A DNA stretch of 64,000 bases from Erpobdella octoculata (Eukaryota > Annelida > Clitellata > Hirudinida > Erpobdellidae): NCBI GenBank assembly GCA_963978895.1, contig CAXBUH010000089.1, positions 48,501 to 112,500 of the forward strand. The letters run 5' to 3'. This document shows, piece by piece, positions 12,115-21,119 of the stretch (position 1 is the stretch's first letter; the number at the start of each line of letters is the position of its first letter). The notes under the pieces were generated by a model, which was given only the letters and a program-made list of their open reading frames with translations, searched no databases and was not told the DNA's origin. The position numbers were made by a program, and so were the translations under genes.

Positions 12115-13013
12115 TTGTTTTTTTTTTTGGGTATGGTAAAGATGTCCACTGATGCTGAATTTATAGCAAACGGAGAGAAGTCTGGCTTCTCTGGTGAGGC
12201 GCTGCTAAAGTATGTCGAAGACTGTCGAGAGCCGCCGGATCAACAAAAAGAACGTGAAAAAAGGCTGAACGAGAGCGTGAAGAAAAAAATGCTGAACGAG
12301 AACATGAAGAGCGGGAGTGACAGAGGCAGCACGAGTTACAACTTAGGAAATTGGAAAACAAATCTCAAAAACCAAAATAGAGCCAGGGGTCAATGGAAGG
12401 AACAAAGATTCCATATCCAAAGTTCTCGGAAGGTGACAACGTGGACGTGTTTCTGCTCCGTTTTGAGGTCTTTGCCACGGCAAATGATCACCCAAGAAAG
12501 GGTTGGGGAATACGTCTGGGGTTGCTGTTAAGTTCCAAAACTGTGGACATCGTTGGACAATTAGATAGCGACCAAATAACAGATTACGAAATGATCAAGA
12601 AAGCGCTGTAGCGTCGTTTTGTTAAATCGGCAGAAGGTTATCGGTTGAAATTCCGAGGAGAAAAACTAAAGTCAGAAGAAACATGGGAACAGTGCTTGAT
12701 GAGGTTAAACAGCTATCTCAGGTTGTGGGTAGACCTCGCAGGTGAAGAAGATCTCCAATTTTTGATGCTGATGAAACAATTTTTTAGGAAATGCCCACCT
12801 GAGATGATCGAGTACCTATCAGAGAAGGAAGCCCACAATGTTAATGTTTTGAATCGTTGGGTTAATAAATACAACTAGGCTCATCCGGGAAAATATTACC
12901 CTGCCCAAGAAGAAAAAAAGAAATAGAGTAAAGTTTATTCTACATCCAACACCTCTGGGCAAGTTCGGAAATGCTTCAATTGCAATAGGCTGTGCCATCT
13001 CGCAAAGGATTGT
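12115..13013 (+). pseudogene. Gag remnant of an LTR retroelement, split by a later insertion
   Basis: Plus-strand frames 12115-12531, 12393-12611 and 12645-12878 form one decayed Gag with a shift and stops. It has a charged helical N-terminus, then a capsid-like region (PYPKFSEGDNVDVFLLRFE; later YLRLWVDLAGEEDL and CPPEMIEYLSEKEA, reminiscent of SCAN/Gag helices). Near 12973 it reaches a zinc knuckle, CFNCNRLCHLAKDC, interrupted at 13013 by the LTR element at 13014-18772. The reading frame resumes at 18778 after the duplicated ATTGT. The Gly normally in CxxCxxxGHxxxxC is Cys here. Confidence 0.75.
13009..13013. repeat. Target-site duplication ATTGT (left)
   Basis: Five bases immediately before the left LTR, repeated exactly at 18773-18777 after the right LTR. 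Five base pairs is usual for Ty3/Gypsy integrases. Confidence 0.92.
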
Positions 13014-13853
13014 TGTGACGGGATTCTGCTCGGGTATTGATGCCTGACGACAAAACAACTAATTCGAGACTAAAAAGGTTTAAAAGTTTATTAATATAAC
13101 ACAAACGACACTAATCGGACAGAGCTTCACCTCTCAAAATCGCACGAAGAAGAGAACTAAAATTCCAAACGCAAAATTTCCTTATATAGCCTAGCATCCG
13201 TGTTAATTTCAATCCACAAAAACCACCAATCCGAATGCAGCCTTAAATCCACGTGACCGTTTGACTAACCCCACGTTACCGTTTGACTAACCCCACGTGA
13301 CCGTTTGACACACAAAAGTTTACAAAGGCAATATACATCAAAATCACCGCAACGAAGTAATAATATTAAACTAAACTCCTTTTCCAAACAGATAATTCGT
13401 TTTATAATTTGATATACTAAAAAGTTTTACATTAGCAACGATACAAATGGCTAGAAACGACACTTAGTCAAAAGGAGTTATGATAATTACTTAAAGAGCC
13501 AATCACAACGCAGAACGAAAGCGCTTACGTCAGCACTCAACAAATTTACAAGAAAGTGTGCTTAAAATATGTTACATTTCACGCTACAACTTACTCAACA
13601 CTTATCCGAAATCGATAATACTAGATACAAACAAAGGACCACACAATATCCATACAACGTACTAAAAATTATTATCGAAAACTTAATAGGAAAGACGCTA
13701 GAACTAAAAGCACACCAAAAACGAGCAAGTTTGATTAATAAGCGAACCGACGCTACCTCTCTAGTCGGCGTTTTTTATCGCGCTTTCCGCCTAGTCCGCG
13801 CAATAAAGTTATTCATTAGAAAATTACATTCGACGATGGAGACAACCGTGACA
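13014..13853 (-). repeat. 3' LTR (840 bp)
   Basis: Starts TGTGACGGGATTC and ends CCGTGACA on the plus strand. It is collinear with 17933-18772. It holds a threefold near-repeat of CACGTGACCGTTTGACTAAC around 13250-13310, with E-box-like CACGTG cores that could be promoter elements in the transcribed copy. Confidence 0.93.
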
Positions 13854-13866
13854 TACCTCCCTTCTC
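13854..13866 (-). promoter_or_regulatory. Polypurine tract
   Basis: The minus strand reads GAGAAGGGAGGTA directly before the 3' LTR, the expected position of the plus-strand DNA primer of reverse transcription. Confidence 0.85.
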
Positions 13867-13888
13867 AAAGACGATGACGGATTCTTCG

Positions 13889-14005
13889 TTATCGGCTCAC
13901 CTTGTCTTCATCGTCCGTCCTGAGATCCAGATGAATCGAGACACTGAGGTTGATTCTTGGTTCATCGTCAGTAGCGCGTGAGAGGAAGTCGGCAATCGTG
14001 TTCCT
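13889..14005 (-). pseudogene. Residual RNase H C-terminal tail of the deleted pol
   Basis: On the minus strand from 14005 the frame reads RNTIADFLSRATDDE and on to a TAA at 13889. N-x-x-A-D-x-L-S-R is the typical end of a Ty3/Gypsy RNase H domain. It follows the spectrin sequence in a different frame, so it marks the 3' junction where captured sequence replaced pol. A stop so soon after RNase H suggests that the parent element had integrase upstream of RT, as in Gmr1-like Gypsy elements. Confidence 0.65.
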
Positions 14006-15185
14006 TTTTCTCTCATCCAGTCTTCTTCGTCTTCGCTATCTCTGAAAAACTGCTGCAACTTGAGTGCGTTTTTTAACTTCAATTTTCTCACTGCATGGGC
14101 TCCTGAAGAGCAACATAACTCTCTGCAAGTTGCAACTGTTTGGCCTTGATATTATTGGCATCAAAGTGTCCCGTCTCGACGAATTGCTCAGCTGCTTGTT
14201 TTATTCCATCGATTCTGTCCTGTCTTGCTGCAACATCGGCCTCAAAAAGGGCATGCTTCTTCTGCAGGTTCTGAACACTTGCGAGGTCCTTTCCATAATC
14301 TTCAGATGTCAGCTGTCCTTCGATCTCACCTAACCAAACTTCTACATCTTCAACATTTCTATTTAACTGCTGTTGGTCATTTGCTTCTTTCAATTTTGAT
14401 CATTTTCTATCACTCTGATCAACAAGGCTCTGCCACAATCCAATAATATTACCGAGACGTTCTCTGATATGTTCCTTATTATAATGATCTTCTGCGATGA
14501 GTTCTTCTCCAGATTTGGTTATTGATTCAATTCGAGCTTGGTTGGCTTGCAATTCTGATGCAAAGTTTTCATGTTTCTGCAACTCTCTTTGCAAGTTAGT
14601 AGGGTCAAGATATCCTTCATCCGATGTAGCTTTGAGTTTTTCATTGATCCAGATTTTAGTTTCGTCATAATCTATTTCGAACATCTGGTTTTTGAATGAT
14701 TCTTCCAGAGCCAGACGACGAGCCTTGGCTTTTGCATTGAGAAGATTTCTTCTCTCAAGCAGCGCATCTTTTCTATTCTTCACAACATTGGCAGCGCAAT
14801 GTCCACTTTCAACCAGTTTTTCAGCTTTTATCTTCTCCTCCTGGGCAGCAAGTGACTTTTCAAAATCATCATGCTTCTTGATCAGTGCCTCAACCGAATC
14901 CAGTGAGTCTCCCCAGTCATCGTTAGCCAGGAACGCCTCTTGATTGGTCATCCATGCGTCGGCTTGTCCCGTATCTCTGTAGAATAGCTGAAGATCCATG
15001 CATTGCTCATACAAAATTCTTTTCACTTCCCACAACTCCAGCAGACCAGTCCCCTCACCGGCAAGAGTCACAAGCTTCTCCTTAACCACTTGCACTGCTG
15101 GATGATTTGAATCCAACAGCTTCTGACCAGCTTCAGCAGTGTTTCTGAAGCTATCTTCCTTAGCATCAATCTCCCCCTTGTGTTC
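14006..15185 (-). pseudogene. Captured alpha-spectrin repeats, downstream part (after first stop)
   Basis: This continues the spectrin frame of the protease-spectrin fusion past an in-frame TAG (15186-15188, an EKH-stop-EHKGE context where Gln is expected). Frames 15116-14400, 14393-14088 and 14091-about 14006 contain QCMDLQLFYRDTGQADAWM, FEIDYDETKIWINEKL, NRNVEDVEVWLGEIEGQL and LQQFFRDSEDEEDWMREK, each the first helix of a spectrin repeat with its conserved Trp. A second in-frame stop is TGA at 14400-14402, and a frameshift lies near 14090. Alpha-spectrin normally cross-links actin under the plasma membrane with beta-spectrin. This piece lacks the SH3, EF-hand and tetramerisation ends. No introns are present, so it came from a processed RNA. 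Confidence 0.88.
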
Positions 15186-16283
15186 CTAATGTTTCTCCAA
15201 CAAAGCTTCAGCACCAGCCACATCCTTCACAAGCTCATTAGCAGAAATGATAGCTTTGGTATCGGATATCCAACTAATCAAGTCTCTGTAATCAGACAGG
15301 AATCGGTGAAGGTAATTTGACAAAATCAAATAGTTTTGTCTGTTGGAGGCCTTCTCAATTAATCGCTGCCAGTTGTTCAACATGTCTGATTGCTTCCCAG
15401 TGATGTCATCACCCTGATCTGTGTGAACTTTTGTAAGTCTGGCCGTTTCTTCTTGTAATGTTTTCACTTTTACTTTAACGGCTCCGAGATCCCTTTCTAG
15501 AGTTTCATGCTTGTGTTGAAGCGCTTGGACTGAGGGAAGGTCTCTACCGTAATCATCAGCTGACAATGTGTCTTTCTCGATCATCCATGCGATTGTTTCC
15601 TCGGCAGCCCTATTAAAATTTTGGATTTCATGAGCTCCATATAAGCTTTTCTTGTGGTGAAATAGGCCACCTTCAATGTAAAAACTCTTTTTGTTCCTTT
15701 CTGCTAGCTCCCAGTACTTTAGAAGAGATGGGCAATTCTTTTGTTCAGCTATCAGTTCACTCACGTCGGGCGTCCTGTTAACCTTTTCAACCAGCGGCGT
15801 CTTGATGTCGGTAGACTCCTTGTTCACATCCACTATTGCTGCGACCTCACAGAATTCCTGCTCACTGTTACTCTGGTCTTCGTTCTCAACTTTATTTGAA
15901 ATTACTGTTGATTCGCTTGAGAAAAGATTGTAGGTCTTCATACTGTCAAGAAGTTCCACTACCGAAGGTGTTAAGATAACTATTTCATTCAAGTCGGGCA
16001 CCACAGCAAACCATACCTTGACCATAGGACTAATGTTTACTAAACGGTTTTCGTCTTCATCACCCGGCTTTATTTTCAAACATACCACGTCTACTACTGT
16101 TGATTCACCCTTGAACCCTGATATAGCAATTTGTTTTTGTACCGGCACATCTATTGGTTCGACGAGATTGGTGTGGATGCAGCAGATTTCCGCTCCTCCA
16201 TCAATAAGTGCTGATTGCGGTTCCAGACCCTCTATTTTCACTTGGACGAAGATCTTTTGAAAATTTTGTTCGCCTTGACGCAA
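15186..16283 (-). CDS. Retropepsin-spectrin fusion ORF
   Basis: A 365-codon frame lying -1 to gag and overlapping its end by 46 bp, so a Gag-Pro-spectrin polyprotein would need a -1 frameshift. The frame limit at 16283 is TTG, not ATG. Residues about 15-110 are a retropepsin-like domain with LIDGGAEICCIH as the active site (DGG in place of the usual D-S/T-G). Residues about 170-216 resemble the segment before an integrase zinc finger (ELIAEQKNCPSLLKYWELAE, then GGLFHHKK). At about residue 217 (15635) the frame passes without a break into alpha-spectrin: AHEIQNFNRAAEETIAWM, DDYGRDLPSVQALQHKH, NYLHRFLSDYRDLISWI and KDVAGAEALLEKH. It ends at a TAG where spectrin has Gln. The match is to the repeats before the SH3 domain, around the third to eighth. 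Confidence 0.87.
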   Translation of the reverse strand: MRQGEQNFQKIFVQVKIEGLEPQSALIDGGAEICCIHTNLVEPIDVPVQKQIAISGFKGESTVVDVVCLKIKPGDEDENRLVNISPMVKVWFAVVPDLNEIVILTPSVVELLDSMKTYNLFSSESTVISNKVENEDQSNSEQEFCEVAAIVDVNKESTDIKTPLVEKVNRTPDVSELIAEQKNCPSLLKYWELAERNKKSFYIEGGLFHHKKSLYGAHEIQNFNRAAEETIAWMIEKDTLSADDYGRDLPSVQALQHKHETLERDLGAVKVKVKTLQEETARLTKVHTDQGDDITGKQSDMLNNWQRLIEKASNRQNYLILSNYLHRFLSDYRDLISWISDTKAIISANELVKDVAGAEALLEKH

Positions 16284-17704
16284 TGTTCTTTTTTATCATT
16301 CGATGGTTCGATTACGTTTCTATTTGCTTGACTAATAACTGAAAATGATATCTTGGCAGCATTTCTGTTTGGACAGTTCTTTGCCAAATGTCCTCGACCT
16401 TGGCAGGTAAAACAGAGACCCCTTTTCATTGCTTCATCTTTTGCCTTGTCCAATGTTTGACGAATCGGCCTGTGATCGATTGCTCTCTCCATCATTTGTC
16501 GAACCGGTCGGTTATCGTTTCTTGGGTAACTGTACTCTGTTCTTGGTTTGGGTTCTTTTCTTGTGAATTCATCTCTTTCGTGAGAGGCCGTAAAGTTGTC
16601 GGCTGATTTGGCAAGCTGATTAAAACTCAACCATCCTTCCTGTTCTTGAGATAGAATGTAGTTTAAACACCCACGTGGTAATAATTCCTTCATACGATCA
16701 GCAACCAATAAGTTTACAAGTTTGTCGAACTCATTCTTTACGTTCCGGCTTTGGAGATAATACATTAACGAATTTCTTAGCTTTGAAGCAAATAGTTGAT
16801 AAGTTTCATTAGTTTGTTTCTTTATAGTGTAGAAATGTTCACGCAGCTTTATCGGACTTATTCTAAATTCATCTAACAAAAATTTTTTTACGGTTTCATA
16901 ATCATCCAAATCTTCATATGACAATCTCGAAATCAAAGACTTTGCTTTTTCATTAAGACACATTTGGAGAAGTTTTACTTTTATAACTGTATCAACTTCA
17001 TATATAACAAAACAATTTTCTAAATGTTCGAAGAAACTCGGAATCTTACTCGGATCATCAGGCAATTTCCTCACTACATTTTTCATTGCATCACCATACA
17101 TCTTAATTTTGAATACTAACGAGTCCTTTTCAGCAGATTTAGTTTCATCTCTCTTTTGTCGAAGCAGTACATTCTCTTCTTGTAATTCTAACTCTTTTTC
17201 GCGGAAATGTCTATCTTCTTCAGTCTTCTGTTGCCATCTTGATAGTTCTAATTCTCTAATTCTCATTTCTTGTTCTTTAAATTTTAACTCTTCATCATCT
17301 TTCCTTCGTTGTCTTTCGAGTTCTACTTCGTCTTTCTTTCGTAGTCTTCCGAGTTCTTCTTTGAGTCTTAGTTCTTCTTCGTCTTTCTTTCGTAAACGAA
17401 GTAATTCTTGTTCTCTTATCTTCAGCTCTTGTGAAATCCTCCATTGATCAAACTTTGATGCTTCTGTCATAAATTCTTTGGTTGGAGTGACACTACGCGA
17501 TTCTGCTTCAATTTTTCCTTTTGATAACATTTCGGCCCATAAATTTAATAATTGTGGTCTTGTCAAATTTTCTACTTCTTCTTCAAATTTTCCTGCTGCC
17601 TTGAGTTTGATAATCAGACGTTCAGTCGGAATTCTTTTTATTTCAGCTTGTTTCTCTGCATCAAATTTGTCCATGTTAACGTAACTAGTCGTGTCTAACT
17701 TCAA
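16238..17704 (-). CDS. Gag polyprotein, intact
   Basis: A 488-codon open frame on the minus strand. The N-terminal part (KRIPTERLIIKLKAAGKFEE) is followed by a long charged coiled coil (residues about 95-205, repeats such as LRKKDEEELRLKEELGRLRK), a capsid-like helical region (about 210-400) and a CCHC knuckle CFTCQGRGHLAKNC at residues 431-444. Gag coats and packages element RNA in cytoplasmic particles. The start lies about 210 bp inside the primer-binding site, giving a normal leader. The intact frame contrasts with the lesions in the spectrin cargo, though the youth of the insertion limits what that says about selection. Confidence 0.9.
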   Translation of the reverse strand: MKLDTTSYVNMDKFDAEKQAEIKRIPTERLIIKLKAAGKFEEEVENLTRPQLLNLWAEMLSKGKIEAESRSVTPTKEFMTEASKFDQWRISQELKIREQELLRLRKKDEEELRLKEELGRLRKKDEVELERQRRKDDEELKFKEQEMRIRELELSRWQQKTEEDRHFREKELELQEENVLLRQKRDETKSAEKDSLVFKIKMYGDAMKNVVRKLPDDPSKIPSFFEHLENCFVIYEVDTVIKVKLLQMCLNEKAKSLISRLSYEDLDDYETVKKFLLDEFRISPIKLREHFYTIKKQTNETYQLFASKLRNSLMYYLQSRNVKNEFDKLVNLLVADRMKELLPRGCLNYILSQEQEGWLSFNQLAKSADNFTASHERDEFTRKEPKPRTEYSYPRNDNRPVRQMMERAIDHRPIRQTLDKAKDEAMKRGLCFTCQGRGHLAKNCPNRNAAKISFSVISQANRNVIEPSNDKKEHCVKANKIFKRSSSK

Positions 17705-17912
17705 CGTTTATTCGAAATGTTCGATTCGTTCTTAATATTCAGTTCGTCGAATAAAATGTTCGGTTAGTTCGATAGAATAATCGGTTCGTTAAATGTCGTT
17801 CACTATAATATTCGGTTCGTTGAATATTGTTCACTAAAATATTCGGTTCGGTGAATATCGTTCACTAAAATTAACACGATTCGCAACAGTTTTGAACAAA
17901 AACGATGACCCG

Positions 17913-17930
17913 ATCCCACCGCTGCCACCA
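17913..17930 (-). promoter_or_regulatory. Primer-binding site, tRNA-Leu
   Basis: The plus strand reads ATCCCACCGCTGCCACCA, which I recognise as the 3' end of an animal tRNA-Leu with CCA. It lies two bases inside the 5' LTR of the minus-strand element, as expected for minus-strand priming. Confidence 0.88.
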
Positions 17931-17932
17931 AA

Positions 17933-18772
17933 TGTGACGGGATTCTGCTCGGGTATTGATGCCTGACGACGAAACAACTAATTCGAGACTAAAAAGGTTT
18001 AAAAGTTTATTAATATAACACAAACGACACTAATCGGACAGAGCTTCACCTCTCAAAATCGCACGAAGAAGAGAACTAAAATTCCAAACGCAAAATTTCC
18101 TTATAAAGCCTAGCATCCGTGTTAATTTCAATCCACAAAAACCACCAATCCGAATGCAGCCTTAATTCCACGTGACCGTTTGACTAACCCCACGTGACCG
18201 TTTGACTAGCCTCACGTGACCGTTTGACACACAAAAGTTTACAAAGGCAATATACATCAAAATCACCGCAACGAAGTAATAATATTAAACTAAACTCCTT
18301 TACCAAACAGATAATTCGTTTTATAATTTGATATACTAAAAGGTTTTACATTAGCAACGATACAAATGGCTAGAAACGACACTTAGTCAAAAGGAGTTAT
18401 GATAATTACTTAAAGAGCCAATCACAACGCAGAACGAAAGCGCTTACGTCAGCACTCAACAAATTTACAAGAAAGTGTGCTTAAAATATGTTACATTTCA
18501 CGCTACAACTTGCTCAACACTCATCCGAAATCGATAATACTAGGTACAAACAAAGGACCACACAATATCCATACAACGTACTAAAAATTATTATCGAAAA
18601 CTTAATAGGAAAGACGCTAGAACTAAAAGCACACCAAAAACGAGCAAGTTTGATTAATAAGCGAACCGACGCTACCTCTCTAGTCGGCGTTTTTCATCGC
18701 GCTTTCCGCCTAGTCCGCGCAATAAAGTTATTCATTAGAAAATTACATTCGACGATGAAGACAACCGTGACA
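17933..18772 (-). repeat. 5' LTR (840 bp)
   Basis: Same length and ends as the copy at 13014-13853, with about 13 single-base differences. It would contain the promoter of the minus-strand transcript. Confidence 0.93.
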
Positions 18773-18850
18773 ATTGTCGTCAGGCTAGTCCAAAAATCAC
18801 AAATCGTCAGGAAAATAGAAGTGCAACGTGTAAGAAATGTAGAATACATT
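18773..18850 (+). pseudogene. Continuation of the split outer Gag
   Basis: It begins with the second ATTGT target copy. Removing the inserted element and one ATTGT restores a continuous frame through the zinc knuckle into a short basic tail (SPKITNRQENRSATCKK). After that no retroelement domain is recognisable. Confidence 0.6.
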
Positions 18851-19170
18851 TACTTAGATGTGTTGCTTTTCAGTAAAACTGATGGCTTTGGCTTTTTCGA
18901 CCGCTTAGTTTCTCAATGACACAAAACAGTTGAACACTGGGTGCAAAACATTTTTTGAGAAGGATAACTGTTAATCCTACGTTATGGAGTTTTTTTAACT
19001 TGAAATACTTTGTTGTTAAAAGCAGTTCCAGATTTTTACCATCACTGGCCTACCATCGATTTTCCCCAACTAAGATGTGAAGCTTCGATCTGTAGATGCT
19101 TATTACCATTCGGCGACGAACATTATCAATATTATGAAAGTGGTTTCAGGACATTGCAGAACATGATGTA
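18851..19170. other. Unassigned
   Basis: About 320 bp between the Gag tail and the hAT element. Short frames only and no recognised domain. It could be decayed pol. Confidence 0.3.
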
Positions 19171-20606
19171 GTCTAGATCAGTGGTTCTTAACCGGTGGGG
19201 TGCACCTCCCCAGGGAGGGAATGCCGTTCTTGTTTAGGGAGTGAGAAAAATAAAAGTTTAAACAATATTTTTTTTAATTTGAAACAAATATTCTATACAA
19301 TTTTAATTTTTGCGGAGAATAATAAGAAACATTTTAAAATCTTTAATTTTGCAATATTTAAATTTATTTATTTAAAATATTCTTAAATCCTTTATTTTAT
19401 TTTCACGGTGTTTGCTTCCTTGAACCATAAATTGGGACCCTTTACCCCAAAAAACCAACTTCCGGTTATCAAATCGAGTTAAAATTTGGTGGGTTTATTT
19501 CTGTGAACCATACCATTTAATCAATTGACTTCCTGATGGTGGAAGCAATTCCAAAATTGGGGAGGGGTATTTATTAAAAAAATTGAGAGACTTCCACTTT
19601 TTGGGTGGGTTTATTGCTGTAAACCTTACTATTTAATCAATTGAATTCCTGATGGTTGAAGCAATTCCAAAATTGGGGAGGGGTATTTATTAAAAAAATT
19701 GAGAGACTTCCACTTCTTTCTTCCAAAAAGTTAATTACTGGGGGTAGTTGTAGATATTTTTCAGTAATTTTACTTTCAACAACAGTTGTTTTCCAAAAAC
19801 CATGTATTCTACCCAAAAACATTTTAATTATTACTCTGGGGAAATGCATTCTCCCACTCCCCGGATTCGTCCCTGTTTATCACTTCAACTGGCATTTCAA
19901 AACTGAAAGGTGTAAAAAAACGGATAAATTCAGAAGACTGTGTTCAGTATGGTTTCACTCTTATCACTGACAAAGATGACACACAGCAAACGACCGAATT
20001 GTTTTTAATGTGACAAAGCCCTGTCAAACGACCATTTAAAACAGAACGACCTAAAAGAGCATTTCAGGTCAGTGCATACCAACAACCAAATCAACCCCAA
20101 ATCAATTGACGTTCTTAAACAGAAAAGAGCTCGGCGTGACGCCGCAGCAAGTTTACTTCAAGTAGGATTTTGGTCAATTATTGACAATTTAATCCTAATT
20201 GTCTCTTGCCTAGTTCCTTATTGAATTGTTAAAAGTGAAAAACTTCACAGGTTGAAAAGCTTGTTAGATAGCTACCCAGCTTTGGCCAAAAGACCTCTGA
20301 CATTCACCATTTCTTTTGCTACTGTCTACTTATGTGAGATTAGCTTTTCTGCTTTGGTAAATGTGGAAACCAAGTAAAGAATTTGATTGGAGGCCGTTGA
20401 TGATATGCAAATTGCCTCGTTAAAGATTGGTCCTCATTTTTCTGACATACTTGGTGGGAAGCAACAGAAAATAAATTTAATAAAAAACGTGATGCAAATC
20501 ACTTATATTTTACTTATTGTCTTTATAAGAAAAAGTAGGGGTGCGGTCAAATTAAGTTTGTCTGAAGGGGCGCGGGAAACCAAAGTTAAGAACCACTGGT
20601 CTATAT
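19171..20606 (+). mobile_element. hAT element with BED-finger transposase relic
   Basis: Terminal inverted repeats CAGTGGTTCTTAA (19179) and TTAAGAACCACTG (ending 20598) are flanked by 8-bp near-identical sites, GTCTAGAT and GTCTATAT, as expected for hAT. Inside, in shifted frames around 19930-20110, is a BED-type zinc-finger region of ZBED5/FAM200 style. Around 20250-20480 is the end of the transposase (ISFALVNVETK-like, then LEAVDDMQIASLKIG). Most of the catalytic region is missing, so it is a non-autonomous deletion derivative. The element proper is 19179-20598. Confidence 0.8.
19487..19722 (+). repeat. Tandem duplication (2 x about 118 bp) inside the hAT element
   Basis: Two consecutive copies of a block running from GGTGGGTTTATT through AATTGGGGAGGGGTATTTAT to GAGAGACTTCCACTT, with a few substitutions. 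Confidence 0.8.
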
Positions 20607-20868
20607 GGATAGGTAAAAAGCTGCACACCAACAAAAAACCGAAACAATGCCTGCACTTAATTGTAAAGATGTACTTTCAGAGATTTCCTGATAGAGAGAA
20701 TTAGACTAACACTGGTCCATCTAGATGATTTTGGTCACTATGATAGTTTTAAATCAGAAGATAACAATAAATACAATATGTTACAGTTGTTTACATGTTC
20801 TATAATAAATCAATGTTATCCTTGTAGTTAATTGTTTCTTAATTCTTTGTATTTTAGAAAACTGAGCG
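20607..20868. other. Unassigned
   Basis: No coding signal or recognised repeat between the hAT element and the 38-bp tandem repeat. Confidence 0.35.
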
Positions 20869-20982
20869 TATATGTTTATGGAAAGCACTTTTTAAGATAA
20901 AAATAGTATATGTTTTTGGAAAGCACTTTTTAAGATAAAAATAGTATATGTTTTTGGAAAGCACTTTTTAAGATAAAAATAC
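20869..20982 (+). repeat. Tandem repeat, 3 x 38 bp
   Basis: Three copies of a unit beginning TATATGTTTTTGGAAAGCAC and ending AAGATAAAAATAG. The copies differ at only a couple of positions. Confidence 0.93.
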
Positions 20983-21119
20983 TTTTGTAGAGACCTCTAA
21001 AACATATTGTATTCAACTACAATTTTTAGTACATTTATTTTCTTACAAATGTTAACCATTTGCGAGGGTGCCACGTCAAAATACTAAAAAACAGTTTTTG
21101 GCCTTATAAAAAAAACTGT

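Larger units (their letters stand above)
13014..18772 (-). mobile_element. LTR retrotransposon carrying host alpha-spectrin sequence
   Basis: A complete 5,759-bp insertion coded on the minus strand. It has two 840-bp direct LTRs beginning TG and ending CA, 5-bp target duplications, a tRNA-Leu primer site next to the 5' LTR, a polypurine tract next to the 3' LTR, gag and protease. Instead of the rest of pol it carries about 1.63 kb of intronless alpha-spectrin coding sequence (about 15635 to 14006), followed by a short RNase H-like tail. It cannot make its own RT or integrase, so it must have moved with enzymes from a related element. I counted about 13 substitutions and no indels between the LTRs (about 98.5% identity), so insertion is recent relative to its surroundings. 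It lies inside another element's Gag knuckle. Confidence 0.92.

Noticed and set aside
14006..15635. The spectrin region as part of the real host alpha-spectrin gene
   Set aside because: It is intronless, in frame with a retroviral-type protease, bounded by LTRs with target duplications, and carries stops. The host locus should be spliced and much longer.
17109..17447. Ser-rich plus-strand frame opposite the Gag coiled coil
   Set aside because: It is the antisense shadow of a Glu/Lys/Arg-rich coiled coil.
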